64,000 bases of DNA, taken from positions 6,714,001-6,778,000 of the forward strand of contig NZ_CP011270.1 of NCBI RefSeq assembly GCF_001610835.1, written 5' to 3'. The notes beneath the pieces were generated by a model. It was not told the DNA's origin and searched no databases. It saw only the letters and a list, made by a program, of their open reading frames with translations. Shown in pieces: positions 45,903 through 55,120 of the stretch (position 1 is its first letter; each line of letters opens with the position of its first letter). This stretch comes from Planctomyces sp. SH-PL14 (GTDB taxonomy: Bacteria; Planctomycetota; Planctomycetia; Planctomycetales; Planctomycetaceae). The translations under genes were made by a program, and so were the position numbers.

Positions 45903-47357
45903 ATGATCGGCCGACAGATCCTGACCCGTCGCGATTTCCTCGACCATGCCCTCACCGGCGCTGCCGGGATGGCTCTCTCATCGCTGCTGGCGCGGGAGAC
46001 CTTTGCCGCCGCCCCGATCCGGCCAGTGATCGACCCGTCCCGGCCCTATGCCCCCCGCGGCGCGCACTTTGCCTCGCGGGCTAAACGGGTCCTGCTGATC
46101 TTCGTCTCCGGGGCGATCAGTCACGTCGACACGTTCGACTACAAGCCGGAACTGGTGAAGCGGCATGACATGCCGATGCCCGGCAGTTCGGGGCTGATCA
46201 CGTTTCAGGGAGAGAACGGCAATCTCATCAAGCCGATCTGGGACTTCTCGCCGCGCGGTGAGAGCGGAAAGCCGATCAGCAACCTGCTTCCGCACCTCGC
46301 TCAGCACGCGGACGACCTCTGTTTCCTCCACGGCATGACCGCCAAGTCCAACACACACGGACCGGCGGAGAACCAGATGTCGACCGGCTTCACGCTCGAC
46401 GGGTTCCCGAGCGTCGGGGCCTGGGTGACCTACGCCCTCGGTTCGGAGAACGCGAATCTGCCGGCCTTCGTGGCGATCCCCGATCCCCGCGGCGGCCCGC
46501 AGGTCGGCCCGCGGCAGTGGGCCTCGGCCTTCCTCCCGGCGGCGTTCCAGGGGACCGCCTTCAACGCCGACAAGCCGATCCCCAACCTCGCCCGCCCGGT
46601 GGAGATGAGCGCCGAGAACGACGTCGCGACGCGGGACTTTGTGAAGTTCCTCAATGACCGGCATCTGGAGCGGAACCCCGGCGACACCGACCTGATGGCG
46701 CGGATCGCCTCGTACGAGCTTGCTGCGCGGATGCAGCTTGCCGCGGCCGACGTGGCGGACCTGTCGCAGGAGTCGGAATCGACGCTCAAGCTCTATGGGG
46801 CCGACGACGCGGAGAACTCCGTGAAGGCCCGGTTCGCCAAGAACTGCATGCTGGCCCGCCGGCTCCTGGAACGGGACGTCCGGTTTGTCCAGGTCATCAA
46901 CGGCTCCTACGCGATGGGCGAAGGGGTGGGGAACTGGGACGGCCACAAGACCATCGAGAAGCAGTACGGCATTCACGGGCCGATCCTCGATCAGCCGGTC
47001 GCCGGTTTGCTGGCGGATATGAAGCAGCGGGGGCTGATGGAGGACACGGTCGTCGCGTTCGTCACCGAGTTCGGCCGGATGCCGACGTTCCAGAAGGGGG
47101 CGAACGGCCGGGACCACAATCCGAAGGGGTTCACCTGCTGGCTGGCGGGGGCGGGGGTGAAGCGGGCTTTCAGCTATGGGGCGACGGACGAGTTCGGGTA
47201 TCAGGCGGTCGAGAACCCGACGACGATTTACGATCTGCATGCCACGCTGCTGCACCTGATCGGCCTCGATCATGAGCGGCTGAGCTTCTACCACAACGGC
47301 ATTGAGCGGCGTCTGACCGACGTCCACGGGCACGTGCTGCGTGACGTCCTGGCGTGA
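45903..47357 (+). CDS. DUF1501 family protein with Tat-like signal (484 aa)
   Basis: The N-terminus MIGRQILTRRDFLDHALTGAAGM has a twin-arginine motif (RRDF), so folded export by Tat is likely. The family (PF07394) has an alkaline-phosphatase-like fold: LLIFVSGAISHVDTFDYKPEL, FLHGMTAKSNTHGPAENQMSTG, VVAFVTEFGRMPTFQ, GRDHNPKGFTCWLAG and LHATLLHLIGLDH are the expected conserved blocks. The enzymatic activity is unknown. It is almost always encoded next to PSD1-type proteins, as here, suggesting a joint extracytoplasmic role. Confidence 0.95.
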   Translation: MIGRQILTRRDFLDHALTGAAGMALSSLLARETFAAAPIRPVIDPSRPYAPRGAHFASRAKRVLLIFVSGAISHVDTFDYKPELVKRHDMPMPGSSGLITFQGENGNLIKPIWDFSPRGESGKPISNLLPHLAQHADDLCFLHGMTAKSNTHGPAENQMSTGFTLDGFPSVGAWVTYALGSENANLPAFVAIPDPRGGPQVGPRQWASAFLPAAFQGTAFNADKPIPNLARPVEMSAENDVATRDFVKFLNDRHLERNPGDTDLMARIASYELAARMQLAAADVADLSQESESTLKLYGADDAENSVKARFAKNCMLARRLLERDVRFVQVINGSYAMGEGVGNWDGHKTIEKQYGIHGPILDQPVAGLLADMKQRGLMEDTVVAFVTEFGRMPTFQKGANGRDHNPKGFTCWLAGAGVKRAFSYGATDEFGYQAVENPTTIYDLHATLLHLIGLDHERLSFYHNGIERRLTDVHGHVLRDVLA

Positions 47358-47370
47358 CGGCCGTAATCGC

Positions 47371-47450
47371 TCTGTCCCATCTGTGTGCATCTGTGTTTAT
47401 CTGTGGCTAAAAATCTGATCAGCCACAGATAAACACGGATAAACACAGAT
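47371..47450. repeat. Fold-back of short-period words (ATCTGTG type), locus 2
   Basis: The left arm is a 10-nt-period run (CATCTGTGTGCATCTGTG then TTTATCTGTGGCT). The right arm is AGCCACAGATAAACACGG then ATAAACACAGAT. The loop is AAAAATCTGATC. It lies between convergent genes ending at 47357 and 47462. Confidence 0.87.
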
Positions 47451-47461
47451 CAGAAGCTGAC

Positions 47462-48169
47462 TCAGCCGTTGTTGAGATGACCGAGAATCCACTCTCGGCC
47501 CGCCTCATGGTTGACGATCGGCAGCTCACCATAATGGTCGCAGAAATATCGGAACCGCTGCGGCCCCAGCTCCGCCTGACGATCCACAAGCTGAACATCA
47601 TTCGCCAGCTTGCGAACGACACCAACGCCGTGGTCGATCTTGAACAGCCGAAAGTCGAGCCCCGGCGTCGTGGCGAGCTCGAAAGCCACCTTCCAGACAT
47701 CGCCGGTCCACGTCCGACCAATCGAGATGTCCGGCACATGCTCCTCAATCCAGGTCCGCGGATGCAGGTCGTGAAGAGCGATCCACCCCCCCGGCTCCAG
47801 AGCCTTGAGACTGTTCACCACATCGCGGCGAACCTGCTCGTACGTATGAAGCCCGTCGATGAACACGACATGGAATTTCTCCCCCGTGTGGCCCCGAAAG
47901 TAATCGTCGCTCGGCATCCGGTGCGTCCCGCCGCGGACCGGATCGACACCGGTCTTATGGCGGGCCATCACGGCATCGAACAGGGCGTTCCAGAAACAGC
48001 CGATCTCCAGATACCGCCCCTCGACCTGCTTCGAGAGCAGGAGGTTCACGATCGCGATGCGGTTGTAGGGGATCGCGTACCAGTCGATATCGAACCGGTG
48101 TGCCTCCGCGTGGCCGCGATGGGCCCACTCCCGGAACTGACGGCGGACCGATCGGATGAGGGACAGCAT
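47462..48169 (-). CDS. Class I SAM-dependent methyltransferase (Methyltransf_24-like, 235 aa)
   Basis: The ATG at 48169 gives the natural start (MLSLIRSVRRQFREW); a much longer frame upstream has an arginine-rich, low-quality leader. The core contains RYLEIGCFWNALFDAVMARHKTGVDP (SAM-binding loop, with a Cys), FHVVFIDGLHTYEQVRRDVVNSL and ALEPGGWIALHDLHPRT. These match the Methyltransf_24 family, often linked to glycan or rhamnose methylation. The downstream fold-back lies between it and the DUF1501 gene. Confidence 0.86.
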   Translation of the reverse strand: MLSLIRSVRRQFREWAHRGHAEAHRFDIDWYAIPYNRIAIVNLLLSKQVEGRYLEIGCFWNALFDAVMARHKTGVDPVRGGTHRMPSDDYFRGHTGEKFHVVFIDGLHTYEQVRRDVVNSLKALEPGGWIALHDLHPRTWIEEHVPDISIGRTWTGDVWKVAFELATTPGLDFRLFKIDHGVGVVRKLANDVQLVDRQAELGPQRFRYFCDHYGELPIVNHEAGREWILGHLNNG

Positions 48170-48478
48170 GGGGGCGGTGGCGGGGCAGGGGACTCGACGT
48201 CGGAACTCTTCACGAAAGAGATCGGACACTACGGCAACGGGTGAGGGAAACGCCAGCCCGCCGGCAACAAGTGCAGGGCTCGCCAAGTGTCCAGAGATCG
48301 GCCGACCGGCGCGGCCGGCCCGCGCCGCCCGTCGGCCGCGGGGACCCATCGCAAAATCATTGCTCCCATCGGCCTCCGACGGGGACTGGAGGTTCCCAGC
48401 CTTGGAATGCCGTGATACCATCCGCCTGTTCACCATGAACGGCCTAGGATTCTGAGACCACGGACCAGGAACTCGACG

Positions 48479-51229
48479 ATGCAGCTGCGTCTCGCGTTGA
48501 TCGCTTTGCTTCTAGGACTCTCAATGACCAGCAATTCCAGCGCGGCGGAGCCGCAGAAGGTGACAACCGTCGAGGGGATCACCGAATACGTCCTCGAAAA
48601 CGGGCTGCGGGTTCTGCTGTTTCCCGATCCCTCCAAGCCGCAGGTGACGGTCAACCTCACGGTCTTCGTCGGCTCCCGCCATGAGGGCTACGGCGAGGCC
48701 GGGATGGCCCACCTCTTGGAACACATGCTCTTCAAGGGAACTCCGGCCCATCCGGAGATCCCCAAGGTTCTCAAGGACCACGGGGCGGACTTCAACGGGA
48801 CGACCTGGCTCGACCGCACCAACTACTTTGAGACCCTCCCGGCGAGCGACGACAACCTCGAGTTCGCCATCCGCCTCGAAGCGGACCGGATGGTCAACAG
48901 CTACGTGAAGGGTGAGGACCTCGCGAAGGAAATGACGGTCGTCCGCAACGAATTCGAACGGGGGGAAAACAGCCCGTCCCGGATCCTCGATCAGCGGATG
49001 ACGTCGGCCTGCTTTGAGTGGCATAACTACGGCAAGTCGACGATCGGCAACCGGGCCGACATCGAGCGCGTGCCGGTCGTGAACCTCAAGAAGTTCTACG
49101 AGCGGTTCTACCAGCCGGACAACGCGATGCTGATCGTCGCCGGCCAGTTCGACGAGCAGAAGGCCCTCGAGTTCGCCAACAAGTACTTCGGGATCATTCC
49201 CCGGCCCGAGCGAAAGCTCGACGACACCTACACCGAAGAGCCGGCCCAGGACGGCGAGCGCCGCGTGACCCTTCGCCGGGTCGGCGACGTGGCGATCGTC
49301 GGGGCGATGTATCACATCTGCGCGGGGCCGCATCCGGACTACGTCCCCATCGACGTCCTGGAGCACGTTCTGACCTCGTCCCCGTCGGGCCGCCTCTACA
49401 AGGCGCTCGTCGAGACGAAGCGGTGCGCCAGCATCAGCGGAGCGGCCTACGCCCTCCACGACCCGGGGATCTTCAAGGTCAGTGCCGAGGTCGCCGCCGG
49501 GAACGATCCCAATGACGTCCTGACGACGCTCCTAGAAGTCGTCGAGACGGTTGGCGAAAAGGGAGTCACCCAGGAAGAAGTCGAGCGGGCCCAGCGGTAC
49601 TGGCTGAAGAACTGGGAAAACGCGATGAACGACTCCGCCCAGCTCGCGGTGCAGCTCAGCGAATGGGCGGCCCAGGGGGACTGGCGGCTGCTGTTCCTCT
49701 ACCGCGACCGGCTGGAGAAGGTCACCCCGGCCGACGTTCAGGAAGTGGCCAAGAAGTACCTGCAGCGGAACAACCGCACCGTCGGCATCTTTGTCCCGAC
49801 GAAGGAAAGCCAGCGGGTCACCGTCCCGCCGACGCCCGTCCTGGCGGAAATGATCGGCAACTACGAAGGGCGGGAGATGGTCGCCCAGGGTGAGGCGTTC
49901 GACGTCTCCGCCGAGAACATTGAAAAGCGGACCAAACGGACGAAGCTCGACAGCGGACTCAAGGCGGCCTTCCTTCCCAAGAAGACCCGCGGGGAGTCGG
50001 TCAGCCTCGTGGTCCGGCTGCGGTACGGAACGGTCGACGCGCTGAAAGGGAAGAACGCCGCCAGCGAGATCCTGCCGGCCCTGATGCTGCGGGGAACGAA
50101 GAAGCTCTCCCGGCAGCAGATCCAGGACATCCTCGACACGAACAAGGCCCAGCTCATTCCGAGCGGGAGCGCCGGAGAAGCGAGCTTCACGATCGAGACC
50201 CGGCGGGCCAATCTGCCGGAGATTCTCGACCTGCTCCGTCAGGTCCTCCGTGAGCCGACGCTGCCGACGGACGAGATGGAGATCATCCGCAACCGCAAAC
50301 TGGCCGCTCTCAAGCAGCAGCTCACCGATCCGCAATCGCTGGCCCGCGTGGCGGTCTCGCGGTACCTCGGCGAATACCCGGCGGACGATGTCCGCTACGT
50401 CCCGACGGTCCAGGAAGAGATCGACCGCTGGACGAACCTGAAGCTTGAGGAAGTTACGAGCCTCTACTCGACGTTCCTCAACGGCCAGTACGGCGAAGTG
50501 GCGGTCGTCGGCGACTTCAATCTGGAAGAGGTCGGCCCGGCTCTCGACAAGGCCCTGGCCGGCTGGACGACGAGCGAGAAGTATGAGCGGATCAAGCGGT
50601 CGGGACAGGTCGACATCGCTGCCAACACCCGCCAGCAGATCGAGACGCCGGACAAGGAGAACGCCGTTTACCTCGCCGGGACCGTGATCCCGATGGGAGA
50701 CGCCGCTCCGGACTATCCGGCAATCCTGATCGCCAATCAGGTTCTTGGAAGCAGTGGCCTCTCCTCCCGCCTCGGAGACCGGATCCGCCAGAAGGAAGGG
50801 CTGTCGTACGGGGTCGGCTCGATCCTGCGGGCGAGCTCGCTCGACGACCGCTCGACGTTCCTGCTGTACGCGATTACGAACCCGGTCAACATGCCGAAGG
50901 TCGAAGCGGCGATGAAGTCCGAGGTCGAGAAGCTCGTGGCCGACGGGGTCACCAGCTCGGAGCTGTCCGATGCTCAGAAGGGGTACCTGGAGAACCTCAA
51001 GGTGACCCGCACGAGCGACAACGAGCTCGCCAGCACGCTGGCGGACACGCTCAATACGGACCGGACGATGGAGTACTACACGAAGCTGGAGAAGGCGATT
51101 GCCGGACTCAGCACGGAAGTCGTCGCCGATGCCCTCAAGAACCGCCTGATCTGGAAGCGGATCGCGGTGGTTGAGGCGGGCGACTTCGCCAAGGCCGCGA
51201 AAGAGGCCAAGGAAGCGGCTCCGCAGTAG
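48479..51229 (+). CDS. Secreted M16-family zinc peptidase, two-domain (916 aa)
   Basis: A signal peptide precedes a pitrilysin/insulinase-type peptidase. The inverted zinc motif is H78-L-L-E81-H82 in GMAHLLEHMLFKGTP and a downstream Glu in VVRNEFERGE is the third ligand. The second half repeats the M16 fold without a zinc site (PALMLRGTKKLSRQQIQDIL, SRLGDRIRQKEGLSYGVGS), as in most two-domain members. It probably degrades peptides in the periplasm. AGGAA lies 8 nt before the ATG. It is followed after 183 bp by pyrH. Confidence 0.94.
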   Translation: MQLRLALIALLLGLSMTSNSSAAEPQKVTTVEGITEYVLENGLRVLLFPDPSKPQVTVNLTVFVGSRHEGYGEAGMAHLLEHMLFKGTPAHPEIPKVLKDHGADFNGTTWLDRTNYFETLPASDDNLEFAIRLEADRMVNSYVKGEDLAKEMTVVRNEFERGENSPSRILDQRMTSACFEWHNYGKSTIGNRADIERVPVVNLKKFYERFYQPDNAMLIVAGQFDEQKALEFANKYFGIIPRPERKLDDTYTEEPAQDGERRVTLRRVGDVAIVGAMYHICAGPHPDYVPIDVLEHVLTSSPSGRLYKALVETKRCASISGAAYALHDPGIFKVSAEVAAGNDPNDVLTTLLEVVETVGEKGVTQEEVERAQRYWLKNWENAMNDSAQLAVQLSEWAAQGDWRLLFLYRDRLEKVTPADVQEVAKKYLQRNNRTVGIFVPTKESQRVTVPPTPVLAEMIGNYEGREMVAQGEAFDVSAENIEKRTKRTKLDSGLKAAFLPKKTRGESVSLVVRLRYGTVDALKGKNAASEILPALMLRGTKKLSRQQIQDILDTNKAQLIPSGSAGEASFTIETRRANLPEILDLLRQVLREPTLPTDEMEIIRNRKLAALKQQLTDPQSLARVAVSRYLGEYPADDVRYVPTVQEEIDRWTNLKLEEVTSLYSTFLNGQYGEVAVVGDFNLEEVGPALDKALAGWTTSEKYERIKRSGQVDIAANTRQQIETPDKENAVYLAGTVIPMGDAAPDYPAILIANQVLGSSGLSSRLGDRIRQKEGLSYGVGSILRASSLDDRSTFLLYAITNPVNMPKVEAAMKSEVEKLVADGVTSSELSDAQKGYLENLKVTRTSDNELASTLADTLNTDRTMEYYTKLEKAIAGLSTEVVADALKNRLIWKRIAVVEAGDFAKAAKEAKEAAPQ

Positions 51230-51412
51230 TGTTCTGTCCGAAGACACGTCCCGTCACGCATCGCGGATGTCGTGACGGGAAAGCGAAGATGTTGTCTGTT
51301 TCTTCGTTGTGGATTGGCGGTCCTCGGCGAATGTTCGGTATGCCGCCGGGCAATCCGTCTCGCCTGGCGGAAGCACCAGCCTCACTTTTGTTCCTCTTCG
51401 TTGCGTCGCACC

Positions 51413-52153
51413 ATGTCGTTCAAGCCTGCCTACAAGCGCATCCTCCTCAAGATCAGCGGCGAGTGCTTCTGCCGGAATCGGGAAGGGGGGATCTCGATGT
51501 CCGAAGTCGGGGCCGTTTCGGAGCAGATCCGGAAGGTCGCGGAGTCGGGAGTCCAGCTGGCGATCGTCTGCGGCGGGGGGAACATCCTCCGCGGCAAGCA
51601 GTTTTCGGCGGTGAGCGCGGCGATCCAGCCAGCGACAGCTCACTACATGGGGATGCTGGCGACGATCATCAACGGTCTCGCGCTGCACGACGCCCTGGAG
51701 AATATCGGCGTGCCGACGCGGCTGCAGACGGCGATCCGGATGGAGAGCGTGGCGGAGCCGTTCATTCGGCGGCGGTGCATTCGGCATCTGGAGAAGAACC
51801 GCGTCGTGATCCTTTCGGGGGGGACGGGGAGCCCGTTCGTGACGACGGACACGGCCGCTGCGCTCCGGTCGCGGGAGATTGAGGCGGATGCGCTGCTCAA
51901 GGCGACGCGTGTGGACGGGATTTACTCGGAGGATCCGGAGAAGAATCCGCATGCTGTCCGGTACAGCGAGATCAGTTATCAGGACGTGCTGACGAAGCGG
52001 CTCGGTGTAATGGACCTTCAGGCGGTGCATCATTGCATGGAAGGGAAGATTCCGATCGTGGTGTTCAATTATCTCCGCGAGGGGAATGTGGAGCGGGCGG
52101 TGGCTGGTGAGCGGATCGGCACGCTGGTCCATGGTCAGGCGCAGAGCGTCTGA
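51413..52153 (+). CDS. pyrH: UMP kinase
   Basis: 246 aa from ATG 51413 ([19 protein letters not shown]); a longer in-frame extension is unlike UMP kinases. The amino acid kinase motifs are intact: [36 protein letters not shown] and [15 protein letters not shown]. It phosphorylates UMP to UDP with ATP in pyrimidine nucleotide synthesis. The unusual point is a leader of 180 bp without a gene after the M16 peptidase. In many bacteria pyrH lies with tsf and frr; neither is present here. Repeat copy 9 starts 21 bp after its stop. Confidence 0.97.
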   Translation: MSFKPAYKRILLKISGECFCRNREGGISMSEVGAVSEQIRKVAESGVQLAIVCGGGNILRGKQFSAVSAAIQPATAHYMGMLATIINGLALHDALENIGVPTRLQTAIRMESVAEPFIRRRCIRHLEKNRVVILSGGTGSPFVTTDTAAALRSREIEADALLKATRVDGIYSEDPEKNPHAVRYSEISYQDVLTKRLGVMDLQAVHHCMEGKIPIVVFNYLREGNVERAVAGERIGTLVHGQAQSV

Positions 52154-52173
52154 AGGAACGTCGTCCTATACCG

Positions 52174-52496
52174 GGGTCCAGGGGGTAACCCCTGGTGGGG
52201 AGTGCAGAGGGGCAACGCCCCTTTGCCCGCCGGAGGCCGTCTCGCCGAGAGATGTCTGAAGGAGTGAGTGTCCAGGCGCGGACACGTTGTCGGATGCCCC
52301 CTCACCAACCCGCTGCGGATTCCAGTGCGAGCGCTGAGTCCTCAACGCCGGTTCCACAAAGCGGACGTCCGTTGTTTGCCACGGTTCTTCATTGAAGTGC
52401 CTCCGGCGGCAAGGGGGCGTGGCCCCCTTGACCCCAGGCTGCCGTGGCACGTTGGGTTTGAGCTATAGAGTCCGTCCGGCAGGGACGATCGCTTGA
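52174..52496 (+). repeat. 330-bp structured interspersed repeat, copy 9 of 11
   Basis: Nearly full length. First stem CCAGGGG/CCCCTGG with loop GTAA; left-arm hairpin GGGGCAACGCCCC; central GTGTCCAGGCGCGGACAC; right arm AAGGGGGCGTGGCCCCCTT. The tail is diverged (TCCGTCCGGCAGGGACGA). About 15 bp are missing in the middle (near 52325) relative to other copies. Confidence 0.94.
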
Positions 52497-52587
52497 GGAA
52501 CGCACCTCGCGGTCGCCACACTCCTGAGACAGTCACAGCTCCACCGGTTCCCCAGCAAGGCTCCGGACTGGTCGACAGGAGGCGGAA

Positions 52588-53220
52588 ATGACGCGGTTCC
52601 TATCAGCCCTGCTCCTCACAGGACTTCTCGTCGCGGGAGCCGCGGCTCCCCAGCCCGCCCCGGCCGGCGAGTTCAACGAAGTCCTCTCCGTCGGCGATAC
52701 CGCCCCGAAGTGGGAGAACCTCCCCGGCACAGACGGGAAACAGCACTCCCTTACCGATCTGGCCGACAAGCCGGTCGTGGTCGTCGTGTTCACCTGCGCC
52801 AGTTGCCCCTTCGCCGTCGCCTACGAGCAGCGGATCGGCGAACTGATCGCCCAGCGCGGCGGCCCCGAGGGGAAAGTCGCCGTCGTTCCGATCTGCGTCA
52901 ACAACGTCACGGGCGATGACCTTGAGGCCCTCAAGAAACGGGTCGAAACCAAATCGCTCCCGTTCCACTACCTGCACGACAAGTCCCAGAAGATCGCCAA
53001 GGACTTCGGAGCCAACTTCACCCCCGAGTTCTACGTCCTCGATAAGGACCGCAAGGTCGTCTACATGGGAGCCATGGACGACAACGCCGACGCCGCCAAG
53101 GTGAAGACCAAGTACCTCGATGCCGCGATCACGGCGGCCCTCGAAGGAAAGACTCCCGAGAAGAAGGAAGTGATCGCCCACGGCTGCCGGATCCGCTACG
53201 CCCGCGAGCGCCGCTCCTGA
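52588..53220 (+). CDS. Secreted redoxin/TlpA-like protein (210 aa)
   Basis: GGAGG lies 7 nt before the ATG. The signal peptide (MTRFLSALLLTGLLVAGAAA) is followed by an AhpC/TSA-type fold: LSVGDTAPKWENLPGTDGKQHSL, then VVVFTCASCPFAVAYEQRI, where CASC is the active-site CxxC. VVPICVNNVTGDDLEAL and FTPEFYVLDKDRKVVYMGAMDDN follow. A second Cys pair is not complete. It probably acts as a periplasmic thiol-disulfide oxidoreductase. It is followed by a DUF2721-like gene after 64 bp, maybe co-transcribed. Confidence 0.91.
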   Translation: MTRFLSALLLTGLLVAGAAAPQPAPAGEFNEVLSVGDTAPKWENLPGTDGKQHSLTDLADKPVVVVVFTCASCPFAVAYEQRIGELIAQRGGPEGKVAVVPICVNNVTGDDLEALKKRVETKSLPFHYLHDKSQKIAKDFGANFTPEFYVLDKDRKVVYMGAMDDNADAAKVKTKYLDAAITAALEGKTPEKKEVIAHGCRIRYARERRS

Positions 53221-53284
53221 ACCACGCTCTCCGCAACTGTCCGCCCGCCTCTCTCCCCGAGTCGTTCGTCCCGATCAAGCCATC

Positions 53285-53833
53285 TTGCTCTCCGAGAACC
53301 CGCTCAGCGTCCTGACCTTCATCGTGGCTCCCGCGATCCTGACCAACGCGTCGTCGGTCATGGCTCTCGGCACGTCGAACCGCTTCGCCCGGGCCATCGA
53401 CCGCCTGCGGACGCTCGTCTCGCAGGTCGAAGGGAAAGACCCGCGGCTGAGCCCCGAGATCGCCCTCAAGGTCCGCCAGCTCCGGGTGGCCGAGCGGCGG
53501 GGACTCTACCTGGTGCGGGCCCTGACGGCGTTCTACGTCTCCGTCGGTTCGTTCTCGGCGGCCGCCCTCATGTCGCTCCTGGCGGCGGGGCTGTTCGTCG
53601 GGACCCTGGCGAGCGCGGGCTACTTTCTCCTCGCCACGGCTCTGACATCAGGCTGCGTCGGCGTGGGAGGGCTCGTGACGGGGACGTCGCTGCTCGTCCT
53701 CGAGACGCGAATGACGCTCCGCATCCTGACCGAGGAAGCGGAGTTCATGCTGCAGCGGGCGACATCCCGTGGAGAGAGCGGCGAAGTCCTCGGTCCGGGG
53801 CGACCCGGCGAAAACTGGCCGACCCCGCCTTGA
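53285..53833 (+). CDS. DUF2721-family integral membrane protein (182 aa)
   Basis: The start shown is a TTG at 53285; an exact start is uncertain. N-terminal LSVLTFIVAPAILTNASSVMALGTSNRFARAIDR is the typical DUF2721 opening. Two long hydrophobic segments follow (AAALMSLLAAGLFVGTLASAGYFLLATALTSGCVGVGGLV), interrupted by a charged cytosolic-type loop. The C-terminal tail ends in a Pro/Gly-rich piece. No activity is known for this family. It follows the redoxin gene. Confidence 0.8.
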   Translation: MLSENPLSVLTFIVAPAILTNASSVMALGTSNRFARAIDRLRTLVSQVEGKDPRLSPEIALKVRQLRVAERRGLYLVRALTAFYVSVGSFSAAALMSLLAAGLFVGTLASAGYFLLATALTSGCVGVGGLVTGTSLLVLETRMTLRILTEEAEFMLQRATSRGESGEVLGPGRPGENWPTPP

Positions 53834-53869
53834 AACGCCGCCGCAATGCATCGTCGCGAGACGCAGCCC

Positions 53870-54205
53870 TTACCGGTAAGAAGCCGGCTTCCCCTTGATG
53901 GCGTCCTTGATCGCCTGGTCACGGATCGAAGACATTCGCTTCTCAGCCTCGAATTCCTTCCGCTTCGGGAGCGGAACGAGACCGTCCTTGTCCTTGGCCG
54001 GCGCGTTGGGCTTACGGAGCAGAGCCTCGCGGATCTTGTCGGCGGTGGCCTTGGACTCCTTCATCGCCTTGGCCTGCGTGTAGGTGTCGTGATAGACACG
54101 AGATCCGCGGGCGATGACACGGCGATCCACGAAGTCCTCGATCTCCTCCCGTTCGGCGGCTTTGTCAACCGGGGCGGGGGCGGAGGCGGGCTTGTTCGCG
54201 GCCAT
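53870..54205 (-). CDS. Small, highly charged protein of unknown function (111 aa)
   Basis: From ATG 54205 the frame encodes a Lys/Glu/Ala-rich protein (MAANKPASAPAPVDKAAERE, then DFVDRRVIARGSRVYHDTYTQ). It has no signal peptide or membrane segment and no family I recognise. The lower half (LVPLPKRKEFEAEKRMSS, ending KPASYR) is helical. The frame runs further upstream, but that extension is of low quality and would overlap the divergent gene at 54362. It is convergent with the DUF2721 gene. I judge it a real gene on the basis of its regular composition only. Confidence 0.62.
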   Translation of the reverse strand: MAANKPASAPAPVDKAAEREEIEDFVDRRVIARGSRVYHDTYTQAKAMKESKATADKIREALLRKPNAPAKDKDGLVPLPKRKEFEAEKRMSSIRDQAIKDAIKGKPASYR

Positions 54206-54361
54206 ACAGATCGGTCCAAAAACTTCACAGCGAATTGTTTCCGGCAGTATAGCGTGATCGGGGTCAATCTCACAGGACGGGCAAAAACCGCCTTGACGAT
54301 TTCCGAAACGATGTGCGTATAAAGATTGGCCTCGCGGGTTTCGGTGATTTGGGGCGGAACG

Positions 54362-55120
54362 ATGGAAACGGACGATCGACCGCAGGGAACGACACGGGCC
54401 GGGGCGATTGTCCTGGTCGGTCTGGCGGCCCTCGTGTCGGCCGAGCCGGCCGCGGCGGGGATGCCGTCGATCACCCTCACCGACGTTGCCCGGGCCCGTC
54501 TGGACGCCATCTCGTTCTTCGCCATGGGCCTGCTTCTGGCGGCGGGAGCCTTCCGCTGGCTTTGGAATTCGCTCGTCCGGGACGTCCCCTGGCTGCCGCA
54601 ACTCAGCTACCGCCGGGCCCTGGGCTGGACGGTCCTGTGGGGCCTCCTGTTCCTGATCGTCCTGACGATGATCTCCGGAGCCCGGGAGCTGCTGACGCCA
54701 GGAGCGTGGGAGAAGGTCGGCTTCACGTACCGGGTCAAGGAATCGGCCACCGCGCCGGCCCCCGGAGTCTCCAAAGAGGACCGGATCCGCGGGCTCGAGA
54801 CGCTGCGGCTCGTGCTCTGGAGTCACGCTGCCCGCCATGAAGGCCGCCTCCCCTCTTCGAAGGAGGAGGCGGAGTTCGCCGCCGAGTTCTGGAGGCAGCC
54901 CGGCCATCCCGCGATCGAATACATCTACCGCGGCGGTCTCGAGATCGGCAAAGAGGCCCGGCCGCTGGCGATCGAGTACGACCTCTACGGCGACGGGCAG
55001 TGGGCCCTCTATTCCGACGGGGCCGTTCGCCCTTTCCCCGGCGTCGAGCCGGTCTCCGCCGCCGCTCCCGCCGCGACTCCAGCGAGCCAGCCGCGAGAGG
55101 CTCGGGGGGAACAGCCATGA
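54362..55120 (+). CDS. Membrane protein of unknown function, first gene of a three-gene cluster (252 aa)
   Basis: ATG at 54362 (METDDRPQGTTRAGAIVLVG) is preferred over a longer frame. There are three hydrophobic segments: GAIVLVGLAALVSAEPAAAG (which may be a signal), DAISFFAMGLLLAAGAFRW and LGWTVLWGLLFLIVLTMIS. The C-terminal half (WSHAARHEGRLPSSKEEAEF, ARPLAIEYDLYGDGQWALYSDGAVRPFPG) is a soluble domain. Its stop codon overlaps the next start in ATGA, indicating translational coupling. No family is recognised. Confidence 0.8.
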   Translation: METDDRPQGTTRAGAIVLVGLAALVSAEPAAAGMPSITLTDVARARLDAISFFAMGLLLAAGAFRWLWNSLVRDVPWLPQLSYRRALGWTVLWGLLFLIVLTMISGARELLTPGAWEKVGFTYRVKESATAPAPGVSKEDRIRGLETLRLVLWSHAARHEGRLPSSKEEAEFAAEFWRQPGHPAIEYIYRGGLEIGKEARPLAIEYDLYGDGQWALYSDGAVRPFPGVEPVSAAAPAATPASQPREARGEQP

